Shown: piece after piece, positions 25,059 to 34,900 of the stretch
Numbering within the stretch: position 1 is the first letter of the stretch
Layout: each line of letters starts with the position of its first letter
Assembly: GCF_029227915.1 (NCBI RefSeq)
Contig: NC_079887.1
Span: forward strand, 17,421,650-17,485,649
Length of the DNA: 64,000 nucleotides
Source: Hydractinia symbiolongicarpus
Taxonomy: Eukaryota; Cnidaria; Hydrozoa; Anthoathecata; Hydractiniidae
Direction of reading: 5' to 3'
Program-made: the position numbers and the translations under genes
The notes under the pieces: generated by a model
Seen by the model: the letters and a program-made list of their open reading frames with translations, nothing else
The model's database searches: none
Told to the model about the DNA's origin: nothing

Positions 25059-27284
25059 AGTGTGATGAGAATGAACGTGATTAAAGGCGACCCAATTGTG
25101 AAACACTACAGAAATTACAACAAAATTGACTACTTTGATTTTGAAAGAACATTATCAATGAACTTTTTGAAATTAATTGAGAACAATTACGACTTTAACC
25201 AATTCAATTTATGCATCACGTCTACGCTAAACCATTTTGCACCATTGAAAAAGAAAATACTAAGATTCAATAACGCACCTTTTATCACCAAGGAGCTTCG
25301 CAAAGCTATTATGCACAGATCCAAACTTCGTCGCATATATAACAAATCACGATCAAAAGAAAATTGGTCCAACTTCACTAGACAGAGAAACTACTGTGTT
25401 TCCTTATTACGAAAAACCAGACGTTCGTATTTCAAGGGTTTACGTATGACAAGCATTACTGATAATAAAAAGTTCTGGAAGTCTGTCAAGCCATTGTTTT
25501 CAAACGTTAGTTATAACACCAACAAAATTATCTTAATCGAGAAAGAAAAGATAGTCACCGACGAACAAAAATTATGCAAAATCTTCAATGAATATTACAC
25601 CAACATCACGAAAAATTTACCAATCAAACCAAACGATGATACACATACAGCAACCATTCACGATGCAATCCACTCGTATACTAATCACATCAGTATTTTG
25701 AAAATTCGTGAAAATGTGGGTTATGATGAAAAGTTCTATTTTTCGCTGGTTGAACAGCCTGATGTTCTCAAAGTCATCAAAGACATGGATGCAAAGAAAT
25801 CTTCTGTTAGTGGTGATTTTCCAGTTTTTATGTTGAAAAAGTTTATTCATATCTTTGTTCCTATCCTCACTAATATTATAAATTTTTGTTTACAGTCTAA
25901 TATTTTTCCTGATGATTTAAAACTTGCAGAGGTTATACCTGTTTTTAAGAAGGATGACTGTAATGATAAGGAGAACTATAGACCTGTTAGCTTGCTTCCC
26001 TGTTTATCAAAGGTTTTTGAAAGAATTATTCTTAATCAAATGCACACTTTTATGCATGACAAACTCAGCCCTCATCTATCAGGCTTCAGAAAGGGTTATA
26101 ATACACAATATGCTCTCATTCGAATGATTGAACAATGGAAAAGCACACTTGATAATAAGGGTGTAGTTGGAGCAGTGCTAATGGACCTTTCAAAAGCTTT
26201 TAATACTATCAACCATGATTTGCTTATTGCAAAGCTGCATGCCTATGGTTTTTCTGAATCTTCTTTATTATTTATTCACTCATACTTGAAAAATCGTTTT
26301 CAGAGAACCAGAATAAATTCTTCTTTTAGCGAATGGCTTCCTCTTCAAGTTGGAGTTCCACAAGGATCAATCTTAGGACCTCCTTTCTTCAATTATTCTA
26401 TAAACGATTTATTCTGGTTCATTATTCAATCATCCCTTTGTAACTTTGCAGATGATAACACCTTATATGCTTGTGAAAATTCATTAGAAGATGTAAAACA
26501 AACACTGCTTACTAATTTGGTCATAGTTAATAATTGGTTTTATGAAAATTACTTAGCAATAAATTTGAAAAAGTATCAATATATTGTATTAGGTCATCAC
26601 GATGAAAGTTTGATATTTAGCCATTTGAAAATTGCGTGTAAATCGTCTGTAGTGCTTCTTGGTGTTACGATTGACTCGAGACTAAACTTTCATTCGCATG
26701 TCAAAAACATCTGTAATAAGGCTAGTAGGAAACTCAACGTGCTTCAAAGGATATCTTCCTTTTTGACACCCAAGATGAAGCGTTTTCTCTTCAATTCATT
26801 TATTTTGTCTCAGTTTTCTTACTGTCCCTTAGTATGGATGTTTTGTGGAAAAGCTGCGAATAATCGAATCAATCGTATTCACGAACGTTGTCTAAGAATC
26901 ATACAGGACGATATAAATGGCAGTTACGATGAACTTTTATCTTTATGTAATGTTAAAAATATTCACATCATCAATTTACAGAATTTAATGAAAGAGGTTT
27001 ACAAATTTTTAAATGGATTGTCACCTCTATATATGAACGAGATATTTTCTGTTAGGGAAAACAACTACAACCTTCGTTGCTTTAATTTGATCAGGCGACC
27101 AACTTGTCGGACAACGTACTATGGCTTAAATACTTTATCAAATATTGCAGGGAAGCTATGGATATCTGTGCCTGACGCTACAAAGAATGCTCCTTCTCTC
27201 GAAGCCTTCCGTAGCTCAATAAAATTTTGGGAAGGTGATGTTTGCACCTGTAAAATATGCATGGATATACCATACATATTTTAA
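24690..27284 (+). CDS. ORF2 fragment: APE-type endonuclease (partial) plus reverse transcriptase
   Basis: This is the retrotransposition polyprotein: the endonuclease nicks target DNA and the reverse transcriptase copies element RNA from the nick. The frame is open for 864 codons from the 5' junction to TAA; no initiator is present because the gene is 5'-truncated. The first in-frame ATG is at 24,849, inside the endonuclease. Numbering from 24,690: endonuclease end at 1-119 (KWLLIGAYKPP 16-26; GDLN 55-58; SCIDRILTN 92-100; SDWH 116-119). RT motifs are EVIPVFKKDD near 414, NYRPVSLLPCLSKVFERII 429-447, motif A MDLSKAFNTINHD 498-510 with catalytic D499, GVPQGSILGP 555-564, and FADD 586-589. The thumb-like LLGVTIDSRLNF is at 656-667 and CTCKIC at 852-857. 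Odd points are N505 where the family usually has D (AFD) and P565 where GPLLFN is usual; neither is catalytic. Codon use is AT-rich, unlike the satellite. Probably not expressed. Confidence 0.93.
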   Translation, partial: HDIEVLVVEINLRKRKWLLIGAYKPPLQKNYYFLTQIANVLISHLNYHENIIIMGDLNMEISDTDFENFISTYDLHRLIKSPTCFKSSTSPSCIDRILTNQPNFFKNSVTIETGISDWHLFVGSVMRMNVIKGDPIVKHYRNYNKIDYFDFERTLSMNFLKLIENNYDFNQFNLCITSTLNHFAPLKKKILRFNNAPFITKELRKAIMHRSKLRRIYNKSRSKENWSNFTRQRNYCVSLLRKTRRSYFKGLRMTSITDNKKFWKSVKPLFSNVSYNTNKIILIEKEKIVTDEQKLCKIFNEYYTNITKNLPIKPNDDTHTATIHDAIHSYTNHISILKIRENVGYDEKFYFSLVEQPDVLKVIKDMDAKKSSVSGDFPVFMLKKFIHIFVPILTNIINFCLQSNIFPDDLKLAEVIPVFKKDDCNDKENYRPVSLLPCLSKVFERIILNQMHTFMHDKLSPHLSGFRKGYNTQYALIRMIEQWKSTLDNKGVVGAVLMDLSKAFNTINHDLLIAKLHAYGFSESSLLFIHSYLKNRFQRTRINSSFSEWLPLQVGVPQGSILGPPFFNYSINDLFWFIIQSSLCNFADDNTLYACENSLEDVKQTLLTNLVIVNNWFYENYLAINLKKYQYIVLGHHDESLIFSHLKIACKSSVVLLGVTIDSRLNFHSHVKNICNKASRKLNVLQRISSFLTPKMKRFLFNSFILSQFSYCPLVWMFCGKAANNRINRIHERCLRIIQDDINGSYDELLSLCNVKNIHIINLQNLMKEVYKFLNGLSPLYMNEIFSVRENNYNLRCFNLIRRPTCRTTYYGLNTLSNIAGKLWISVPDATKNAPSLEAFRSSIKFWEGDVCTCKICMDIPYIF
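25923..26691 (+). other. Reverse transcriptase domain (complete)
   Basis: All core blocks of a non-LTR RT are present in order: EVIPVFKKDD, NYRPVSLLPCLSKVFERII, SGFRKGYNT, motif A MDLSKAFNTINHD, GVPQGSILGP, FADDNTLY, and the L-N-KK-Y and LLGVTIDSRLNF blocks. The catalytic aspartates of motif A (first D) and of FADD are intact. Variants at the second acidic position of motif A (D to N) and in the GPLLFN block (GPPFFN) may weaken it. Activity cannot be judged from sequence alone. Confidence 0.92.
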
Positions 27285-27412
27285 CTTTACTTATTTATTT
27301 ATTTATTTTTCTTATTTTTTATCGCTGTTTGCCTTGTTTTACGTTTTGTTGTCGATTTAAATTAGTTATTTAAATACTATTGTATCTATCGACGTTAAAT
27401 AAAGAGAAAATC
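27285..27412 (+). other. Retroelement 3' UTR, T/AT-rich
   Basis: The 128 bases between the ORF2 stop codon and the poly(A) tail are strongly AT-rich. They begin with repeated TTTA units around 27,290-27,310 and hold no further long frame. The 3' UTR ends in a plain A-tail rather than the short tandem repeats typical of classic vertebrate CR1 elements, a point relevant to clade assignment. Confidence 0.85.
27398..27403 (+). promoter_or_regulatory. AATAAA polyadenylation signal of the retroelement
   Basis: A canonical AATAAA lies nine bases before the A-tail begins, in the position expected for cleavage and polyadenylation of the element's own transcript. Confidence 0.85.
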
Positions 27413-27422
27413 AAAAAAAAAA
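27413..27422 (+). other. Poly(A) tail of the retroelement
   Basis: Ten consecutive A residues separate the 3' UTR from the satellite. The last A may belong to the target duplication ACATC, so the tail is nine or ten A. Confidence 0.9.
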
Positions 27423-27426
27423 CATC
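27422..27426 (+). repeat. Target-site duplication, right copy (ACATC)
   Basis: ACATC directly after the A-run matches the last five satellite bases before the element. Deleting element plus one copy rebuilds GGTACATCGTAGTC, which exists uninterrupted elsewhere in the window. Confidence 0.85.
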
Positions 27427-27920
27427 GTAGTCTATTGAGAGTGGAAGGATTAGACCAATGGTAACCTGCGCAGGCACGTGGAACCACGTGATTTACGTAC
27501 AAGGCTTTTATTAAGCATCAAAAGGCCATATTACAGCGTTTAGATGCCTGTGAGCGTAATTGACTGCGTTTTAAAGACATGACGCAATGAAAAACGATTT
27601 GGGAAGTCGTAGTCCATTGAGAGTGGAAAGATTCGGCCAATGGTAACCTGCGCAGGCACGAGGAACCACGTGATATTTCTTAAGGCCTTTATTAGGCGTA
27701 AAAAGGCTATTTTACGGCCTTTAGAAGCCTGAACGCGTAGTTGACGGTGTTATAAGGCTATCGCTCAATGGAAAACGACTTGAAAAGTCGTAGTCAATTA
27801 AGAGTGGAAGGGTTAGACCAATGGTAAACAGCGCAGGCACGTGGAACCAGGTGTTTTACGTGTAAGGCCTTTATTAGGCATCAAAAGTTCATATTACAGT
27901 CTTTACAGGCCTGTGCGCGT
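27427..27920 (+). repeat. Right-flank continuation of the interrupted HOR F unit
   Basis: Starts GTAGTCTATTGAGAGTGG and follows the 811-bp unit monomer by monomer (TTTAGATGCCTGTGAGCG, GATTCGGCC, GATATTTCTTAAGG, AGTTCATATT). It then switches to another series at about 27,920. Joined to the left flank it restores HOR F order without gap or overlap. Confidence 0.88.
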
Positions 27921-29280
27921 AGTTGACGGTGTTATAAGGCTATCGCGCAATGGGAAACGCCTTGGGACGTCGTAGTCCATTGAGAGCGGAAGGAGTAGAC
28001 CAATGGTAACCCTTGCAGGCACGTGGAACTACGTGATTTAAGTGTAAGGCTTTTACTAGGCATCAAAACACCATATTACAGTCTTTAGAGGCCTGTACAC
28101 GTAGTTGACGTTGTTATAAAGCCATAGCGCAATGGAAAACGACTTGGGACGTCGTAGTCTATTAAGAGTGGAAGGTTTAGAACAATTGTAACCTGCGTAG
28201 GCACGTGAAACCACGTGTTTTAAGTGTAAGGCCCTTACTAGGTGTCAAAAAGCCATATTACGGCCTTTAGAGGCCTTTAAGCGTAGTTGACGGTGATATA
28301 AAGCCATGGCGCAATGGAAAACGACTTGAGAAGTCGTAGTCCATTGAGAGTGGAAGGATTAGAACAATGGTGGCCGGCGCAGGCACGTGGAACCACGTGA
28401 TTTACGTACAAGGCTTTTATTAAGCATCAAAAGGCCATATTACAGCGTTTAGAGGCCTGTGCGCGTAGTTGACTGTGTTTTAATGACATGACGCAATGGA
28501 GAGCGACTTGGGACGTCGTATTCTTTTGAGAGTTGAAGGACTAGACCAATGGTAACCTGCGCAGGCTGGAGGAACCACGTGATTTTTTAAGGCTTTTATT
28601 GGGCGTAAAAAGGCCATAATACGGCATTTAGAGGCCTGTTAGCGTAGTTGACGGTGTTATAAAGCCATGGCGCAATGGAAAACGTCTTTGGAATTCGTAA
28701 TCCATTAAGAGTGGAAGAATTAGACCAATGGTAGCCTGCGCAGGCACGTGGAACCACGTGATTTACGTGTAAGGCCCTTACTAGGTGTCAAAAGGCCATA
28801 TTTCGGCCTTTAGAGGCCTATAAGCGTAGTTAACGATTTTATAAAGCCATGGCGCAATGGAAACGACTTGGGACGTCGTAGTCTATTAAGAGTGGAAGGT
28901 TTAGAACAATGGTAACCTGCGTAGGCACGTGAAACCACGTGTTTTAAGTGTAAGGCCCTTACTAGGTGTCAAAAAGCCATATTACGGCCTTTAGAGGCCT
29001 TTAAGCGTAGTTGACGGTGTAATAAAGCCATGGCGCAATGGAAAACGACTTGAGAAGTCGTAGTCCATTGAGAGTGGAAGGATTAGAACAATGGTGGCCG
29101 GCGCAGGCACGTGGAACCACGTGATTTACGTACAAGGCTTTTATTAAGCATCAAAAGGCCATATTACAGCGCTTAGAGGCCTGTGCGCGTAGTTGACTGT
29201 GTTTTAATGACATGACGCAATGGAGAGCGACTTGGGACGTCGTATTCTTTTGAGAGTTGAAGGACTAGACCAATGGTAAC
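27921..29280 (+). repeat. Satellite leading into HOR D
   Basis: Two monomers of the GTGGCCGGCGCAGG form occur at 28,367 and 29,091, 724 bp (four monomers) apart. The surrounding order anticipates the 910-bp unit but lacks one monomer. No gene is seen. Confidence 0.82.
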
Positions 29281-31950
29281 CTGCGCAGGCACGTGGAACC
29301 ACGTGATTTACGTGTAAGGCATTTTTTAGGCATCAAAAGGCCAAATTACAGTCTTTACAGGCCTGTACACGTAGTTGACGTTGTTATAAAGCCATGGCGC
29401 AATGGAAAACAACTTGGGACGTCGTAGTCCATTGAGAGTGGAAGGATTAGAACCATGGTAAACAAGCCAGGTACGTGGAACTACGTGTTTCACATGTAAG
29501 TCCTTTATCAGGCATCAAAAGGCCATATTACAGTCTTTACAGGCCTGTGCGCGTAGTTGACGGTGTTATAAGGCTATCGCGCAATGGGAAACGCCTTGGG
29601 ACGTCGTAGTCCATTGAGAGCGGAAGGATTAGACCAATGGTAACCGTTGCAGGCACGTGGAACTACGTGATTTAAGTGTAAGGCTTTTACTAGGCATCAA
29701 AACACCATATTACAGTCTTTAGAGGCCTGTACACGTAGTTAACGTTGTTATAAAGCCATAGCGCAATGGAAAACGACTTGGGACGTCGTAGTCTATTAAG
29801 AGTGGAAGGTTTAGAACAATGGTAACCTGCGTAGGCACGTGAAACCACGTGTTTTAAGTGTAAGGCCCTTACTAGGTGTCAAAAAGCCATATTACGGCCT
29901 TTAGAGGCCTTTAAGCGTAGTTGACGGTGTAATAAAGCCATGGCGAATTGGAAAACGACTTGAGAAGTCGTAGTCCATTGAGAGTGGAAGGATTAGAACA
30001 ATGGTGGCCGGCGCCGGCACGTGGAACCACGTGATTTACGTACAAGGCTTTTATTAAGCATCAAAAGGCCATATTACAGCGTTTAAAGGCCTGTGCGCGT
30101 AGTTGACTGTGTTTTAATGACATGACGCAATGGAAAACGATTTGGGACATCGTAACCCATTGAGAGTGGAAGAATTAGACCAATGGTAGCCTGCGCAGGC
30201 ACGTGGAACCACGTGATTTACGTGTAAGGCATTTTTTAGGCATCAAAAGGCCAAATTACAGTCTTTACAGGCCTGTAAACGTAGTTGACGTTGTTATAAA
30301 GCCATGGCGCAATGGAAAACAACTTGGGACGTCGTAGTCCATTGAGAGTGGAAGGATTAGAACCATGGTAAACAAGCCAGGTACGTGGAACTACGTGTTT
30401 CACATGTAAGTCCTTTATCAGGCATCAAAAGGCCATATTACAGTCTTTACAGGCCTGTGCGCGTAGTTGACGGTGTTATAAGGCTATCGCGCAATGGGAA
30501 ACGCCTTGGGACGTCGTAGTCCATTGAGAGCGGAAGGATTAGACCAATGGTAACCGTTGCAGGCACGTGGAACTACGTGATTTAAGTGTAAGGCTTTTAC
30601 TAGGCATCAAAACACCATATTACAGTCTTTAGAGGCCTGTACACGTAGTTAACGTTGTTATAAAGCCATAGCGCAATGGAAAACGACTTGGGACGTCGTA
30701 GTCTATTAAGAGTGGAAGGTTTAGAACAATGGTAACCTGCGTAGGCACGTGAAACCACGTGTTTTAAGTGTAAGGCCCTTACTAGGTGTCAAAAAGCCAT
30801 ATTACGGCCTTTAGAGGCCTTTAAGCGTAGTTGACGGTGTAATAAAGCCATGGCGAATTGGAAAACGACTTGAGAAGTCGTAGTCCATTGAGAGTGGAAG
30901 GATTAGAACAATGGTGGCCGGCGCCGGCACGTGGAACCACGTGATTTACGTACAAGGCTTTTATTAAGCATCAAAAGGCCATATTACAGCGTTTAAAGGC
31001 CTGTGCGCGTAGTTGACTGTGTTTTAATGACATGACGCAATGGAAAACGATTTGGGACATCGTAACCCATTGAGAGTGGAAGAATTAGACCAATGGTAGC
31101 CTGCGCAGGCACGTGGAACCACGTGATTTACGTGTAAGGCATTTTTTAGGCATCAAAAGGCCAAATTACAGTCTTTACAGGCCTGTAAACGTAGTTGACG
31201 TTGTTATAAAGCCATGGCGCAATGGAAAACAACTTGGGACGTCGTAGTCCATTGAGAGTGGAAGGATTAGAACCATGGTAAACAAGCCAGGTACGTGGAA
31301 CTACGTGTTTCACATGTAAGTCCTTTATCAGGCATCAAAAGGCCATATTACAGTCTTTACAGGCCTGTGCGCGTAGTTGACGGTGTTATAAGGCTATCGC
31401 GCAATGAGAAACGCCTTGGGACGTCGTAGTCCATTGAGAGCGGAAGGATTAGACCAATGGTAACCGTTGCAGGCACGTGGAACTACGTGATTTAAGTGTA
31501 AGGCTTTTACTAGGCATCAAAACACCATATTACAGTCTTTAGAGGCCTGTACACGTAGTTAACATTGTTATAAAGCCGTAGCGCAATGGAAAACGACTTG
31601 GGACGTCGTAGTCTATTAAGAGTGGAAGGTTTAGAACAATGGTAACCTGCGTAGGCACGTGAAACCACGTGTTTTAAGTGTAAGGCCCTTACTAGGTGTC
31701 AAAAAGCCATATTACGGCCTTTAGAGGCCTTTAAGCGTAGTTGACGGTGTAATAAAGCCATGGCGAATTGGAAAACGACTTGAGAAGTCGTAGTCCATTG
31801 AGAGTGGAAGGATTAGAACAATGGTGGCCGGCGCCGGCACGTGGAACCACGTGATTTACGTACAAGCCTTTTATTAAGCATCAAAAGGCCATATTACAGC
31901 GTTTAAAGGCCTGTGCGCGTAGTTGACTGTGTTTTAATGACATGACGCAA
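29281..31950 (+). repeat. HOR D: about three tandem copies of a 910-bp, 5-monomer unit
   Basis: The variants at 29,451/30,361/31,271 (AACCATGGTAAACAAGCC) and 30,001/30,911/31,821 (GTGGCCGGCGCCGG) are exactly 910 bp apart. Copies are almost identical; the few differences I noticed include GGGAAACGCC versus GAGAAACGCC near 31,405 and AACGTT versus AACATT near 31,562. This is among the youngest-looking expansions in the window. Confidence 0.92.
30007..30018. repeat. 12-bp GC-only palindrome GCCGGCGCCGGC
   Basis: A perfect palindrome made only of G and C, in the first monomer of the 910-bp unit. It recurs at 23,191, 30,917, 31,827 and 34,088. Sister monomers at 28,367 and 29,091 have GCCGGCGCAGGC and lack perfect symmetry, so one A/C change created or destroyed it. 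Confidence 0.93.
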
Positions 31951-34900
31951 TGGAGAGCGACTTGGGACGTCGTATTCTATTGAGAGTTAAAGGACTAGAC
32001 CAATGGTAACCTGCGCAGGCACGAGGAACCACGTGATTTTTTAAGGCTTTTATTAGGCGTGAAAAGGCCATAATTCGGCCTTTAGAGGCCTGTTAGCGTA
32101 GTTGACGGTGTTATAAAGCCATGGCGCAATGAAAAACGTCTTTGGAAGTCGTAATCCATTAAGAGTGGAAGGATTAGACCTATGGTAAACAGCGCAGGCA
32201 CGTGAAACCACGTGTTTTACGTGTAGGGCCTTTATTAGGTTTCAAAAGTCCATATTACAGCGTTTAGAGGCCTGTTAGCGTAGTTCACGGTGTTATAAAG
32301 ACATGACGCTATGGAAAACGATTTGGGACATCGTAATCCATTGAGAGTGGAAGAATTAGACCAATGGTAGCCTGCGCAGGCACGTGGAACCACGTGAATT
32401 AAGTGTAAGGCCCTTACTAGGTGTCAAAAGGCCATATTTCGGCCTTTAGAGGCCTATAAGCGTAGTTAACGATCTTATAAAGCCATGGCGCAATGAAAAC
32501 GACTTGGGAAGTCGTAGTCCATTGACAGTAGAAGGATTAGACCAATGGTAAACAGCACAGGCACGTGGAACCTGTGATTTACGTGTAAGGCCTTTATTTG
32601 GCGCCAAAAGGCCATATTACGGCCTTTAGAGGCCTGTTAGCGTAGTTGACTGTGTTTTAATGACATGACGCAATGGAAAACGATTTGGGAAGTCGTATTC
32701 CATTGAGAGTGAAAGGATTAGGCCAATGGTAACCTGCGCAGGCATGAGGAGCGACGTGATTTTTTAACGCCTTTATTAGGTGTCAAAAGACTATATTACG
32801 GCCTTTAGAGGCCTATAATCGTAGTTGAAGGTGTTATAAAGCCACGGCGCAATGGAAAACGACTTGGGAAGTCGTAGTCCATTACAGCGTTTGGACGCCT
32901 GTGCACGTAGTTGACTGTGTTTTAAAGACATGGCGTAATGGAAAATAACTTGGTACGTCGTAGTCTATTGAGAGTGGAAGGATTAGAGCAATGGTAACCT
33001 GCGCAGGCACGTGGAACCACGTGATTTACGTACAAGGCTTTTATTAAGCATCAAAAGGCCATATTACAGCGTTTAGATGCTTGTGAGCGTAATTGACTGC
33101 GTTTTAAAGACATGACGCAATGAAAAACGATTTGGGAAGTCGTAGTCCATTGAGAGTGGAAAGATTCGGCCAATGGTAACCTGCGCAGGCACGAGGAACC
33201 ACGTGATATTTCTTAAGGCCTTTATTAGGCGTAAAAAGGCTATTTTACGGCCTTTAGAAGCCTGAACGCGTAGTTGACGGTGTTATAAGGCTATCGCTCA
33301 ATGGAAAACGACTTGGAAAGTCGTAGTCAATTAAGAGTGGAAGGGTTAGACCAATGGTAAACAGCGCAGGCACGTGGAACCACGTGATTTACGTGTAAGG
33401 CATTTTTTAGGCATCAAAAGGCCAAATTACAGTCTTTACAGGCCTGTACACGTAGTTGACGTTGTTATAAAGCCATGGCGCAATGGAAAACAACTTGGGA
33501 CGTCGTAGTCCATTGAGAGTGGAAGGATTAGAACCATGGTAAACAAGCCAGGTACGTGGAACTACGTGTTTCACATGTAAGTCCTTTATCAGGCATCAAA
33601 AGGCCATATTACAGTCTTTACAGGCCTGTGCGCGTAGTTGACGGTGTTATAAGGCTATCGCGCAATGGGAAACGCCTTGGGACGTCGTAGTCCATTGAGA
33701 GCGGAAGGATTAGACCAATGGTAACCGTTGCAGGCACGTGGAACTACGTGATTTAAGTGTAAGGCTTTTACTAGGCATCAAAACACCATATTACAGTCTT
33801 TAGAGGCCTGTACACGTAGTTAACGTTGTTATAAAGCCGTAGCGCAATGGAAAACGACTTGGGACGTCGTAGTCTATTAAGAGTGGAAGGTTTAGAACAA
33901 TGGTAACCTGCGTAGGCACGTGAAACCACGTGTTTTAAGTGTAAGGCCCTTACTAGGTGTCAAAAAGCCATATTACGGCCTTTAGAGGCCTTTAAGCGTA
34001 GTTGACGGTGTAATAAAGCCATGGCGAATTGGAAAACGACTTGAGAAGTCGTAGTCCATTGAGAGTGGAAGGATTAGAACAATGGTGGCCGGCGCCGGCA
34101 CGTGGAACCACGTGATTTACGTACAAGCCTTTTATTAAGCATCAAAAGGCCATATTACAGCGTTTAAAGGCCTGTGCGCGTAGTTGACTGTGTTTTAATG
34201 ACATGACGCAATGGAGAGCGACTTGGGACGTCGTATTCTATTGAGAGTTAAAGGACTAGACCAATGGTAACCTGCGCAGGCACGAGGAACCACGTGATTT
34301 TTTAAGGCTTTTATTAGGCGTGAAAAGGCCATAATTCGGCCTTTAGAGGCCTGTTAGCGTAGTTGACGGTGTTATAAAGCCATGGCGCAATGAAAAACGT
34401 CTTTGGAAGTCGTAATCCATTAAGAGTGGAAGGATTAGACCTATGGTAAACAGCGCAGGCACGTGAAACCACGTGTTTTACGTGTAGGGCCTTTATTAGG
34501 TTTCAAAAGTCCATATTACAGCGTTTAGAGGCCTGTTAGCGTAGTTCACGGTGTTATAAAGACATGACGCTATGGAAAACGATTTGGGACATCGTAATCC
34601 ATTGAGAGTGGAAGAATTAGACCAATGGTAGCCTGCGCAGGCACGTGGAACCACGTGAATTAAGTGTAAGGCCCTTACTAGGTGTCAAAAGGCCATATTT
34701 CGGCCTTTAGAGGCCTATAAGCGTAGTTAACGATCTTATAAAGCCATGGCGCAATGGAAACGACTTGGGAAGTCGTAGTCCATTGACAGTAGAAGGATTA
34801 GACCAATGGTAAACAGCACAGGCACGTGGAACCTGTGATTTACGTGTAAGGCCTTTATTTGGCGCCAAAAGGCCATATTACGGCCTTTAGAGGCCTGTTA

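Larger units (their letters stand above)
24689..27422 (+). mobile_element. 5'-truncated non-LTR retrotransposon (LINE, CR1/L2/Jockey-like)
   Basis: A 2.7-kb AT-rich insert unlike the surrounding satellite. It has one long plus-strand frame coding the 3' half of an APE-type endonuclease and a complete reverse transcriptase, then a short T-rich 3' UTR, an AATAAA signal and a 10-A tail. It is flanked by the 5-bp direct repeat ACATC. There are no LTRs or terminal inverted repeats. These are hallmarks of target-primed reverse transcription. The 5' end starts inside the endonuclease, so ORF1, the 5' UTR/promoter and the first part of ORF2 are missing, as expected of a truncated LINE copy. Clade assignment rests on protein motifs seen by eye (SD-x-H endonuclease end, GVPQGSILGP, FADD, C-terminal CTCKIC); CR1/L2/Jockey-like is likely, the exact clade is not settled. 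Confidence 0.95.

Noticed and set aside
25187-26127. Short frames within the retroelement (minus strand near 25,187 and 25,617; plus strand near 25,924)
   Set aside because: They lie inside the long ORF2 frame in other frames and have no recognisable domain; AT-rich shadow frames.
27290-27310. TTTA-rich repeats as a microsatellite or AU-rich regulatory element
   Set aside because: Too short and within a generally T-rich 3' UTR; noted in the UTR entry but not supported as a separate functional element.
24689-27422. LTR retrotransposon or endogenous retrovirus
   Set aside because: No LTRs, gag, protease, RNase H or integrase. The APE-type endonuclease, poly(A) tail and short target duplication fit a non-LTR element.
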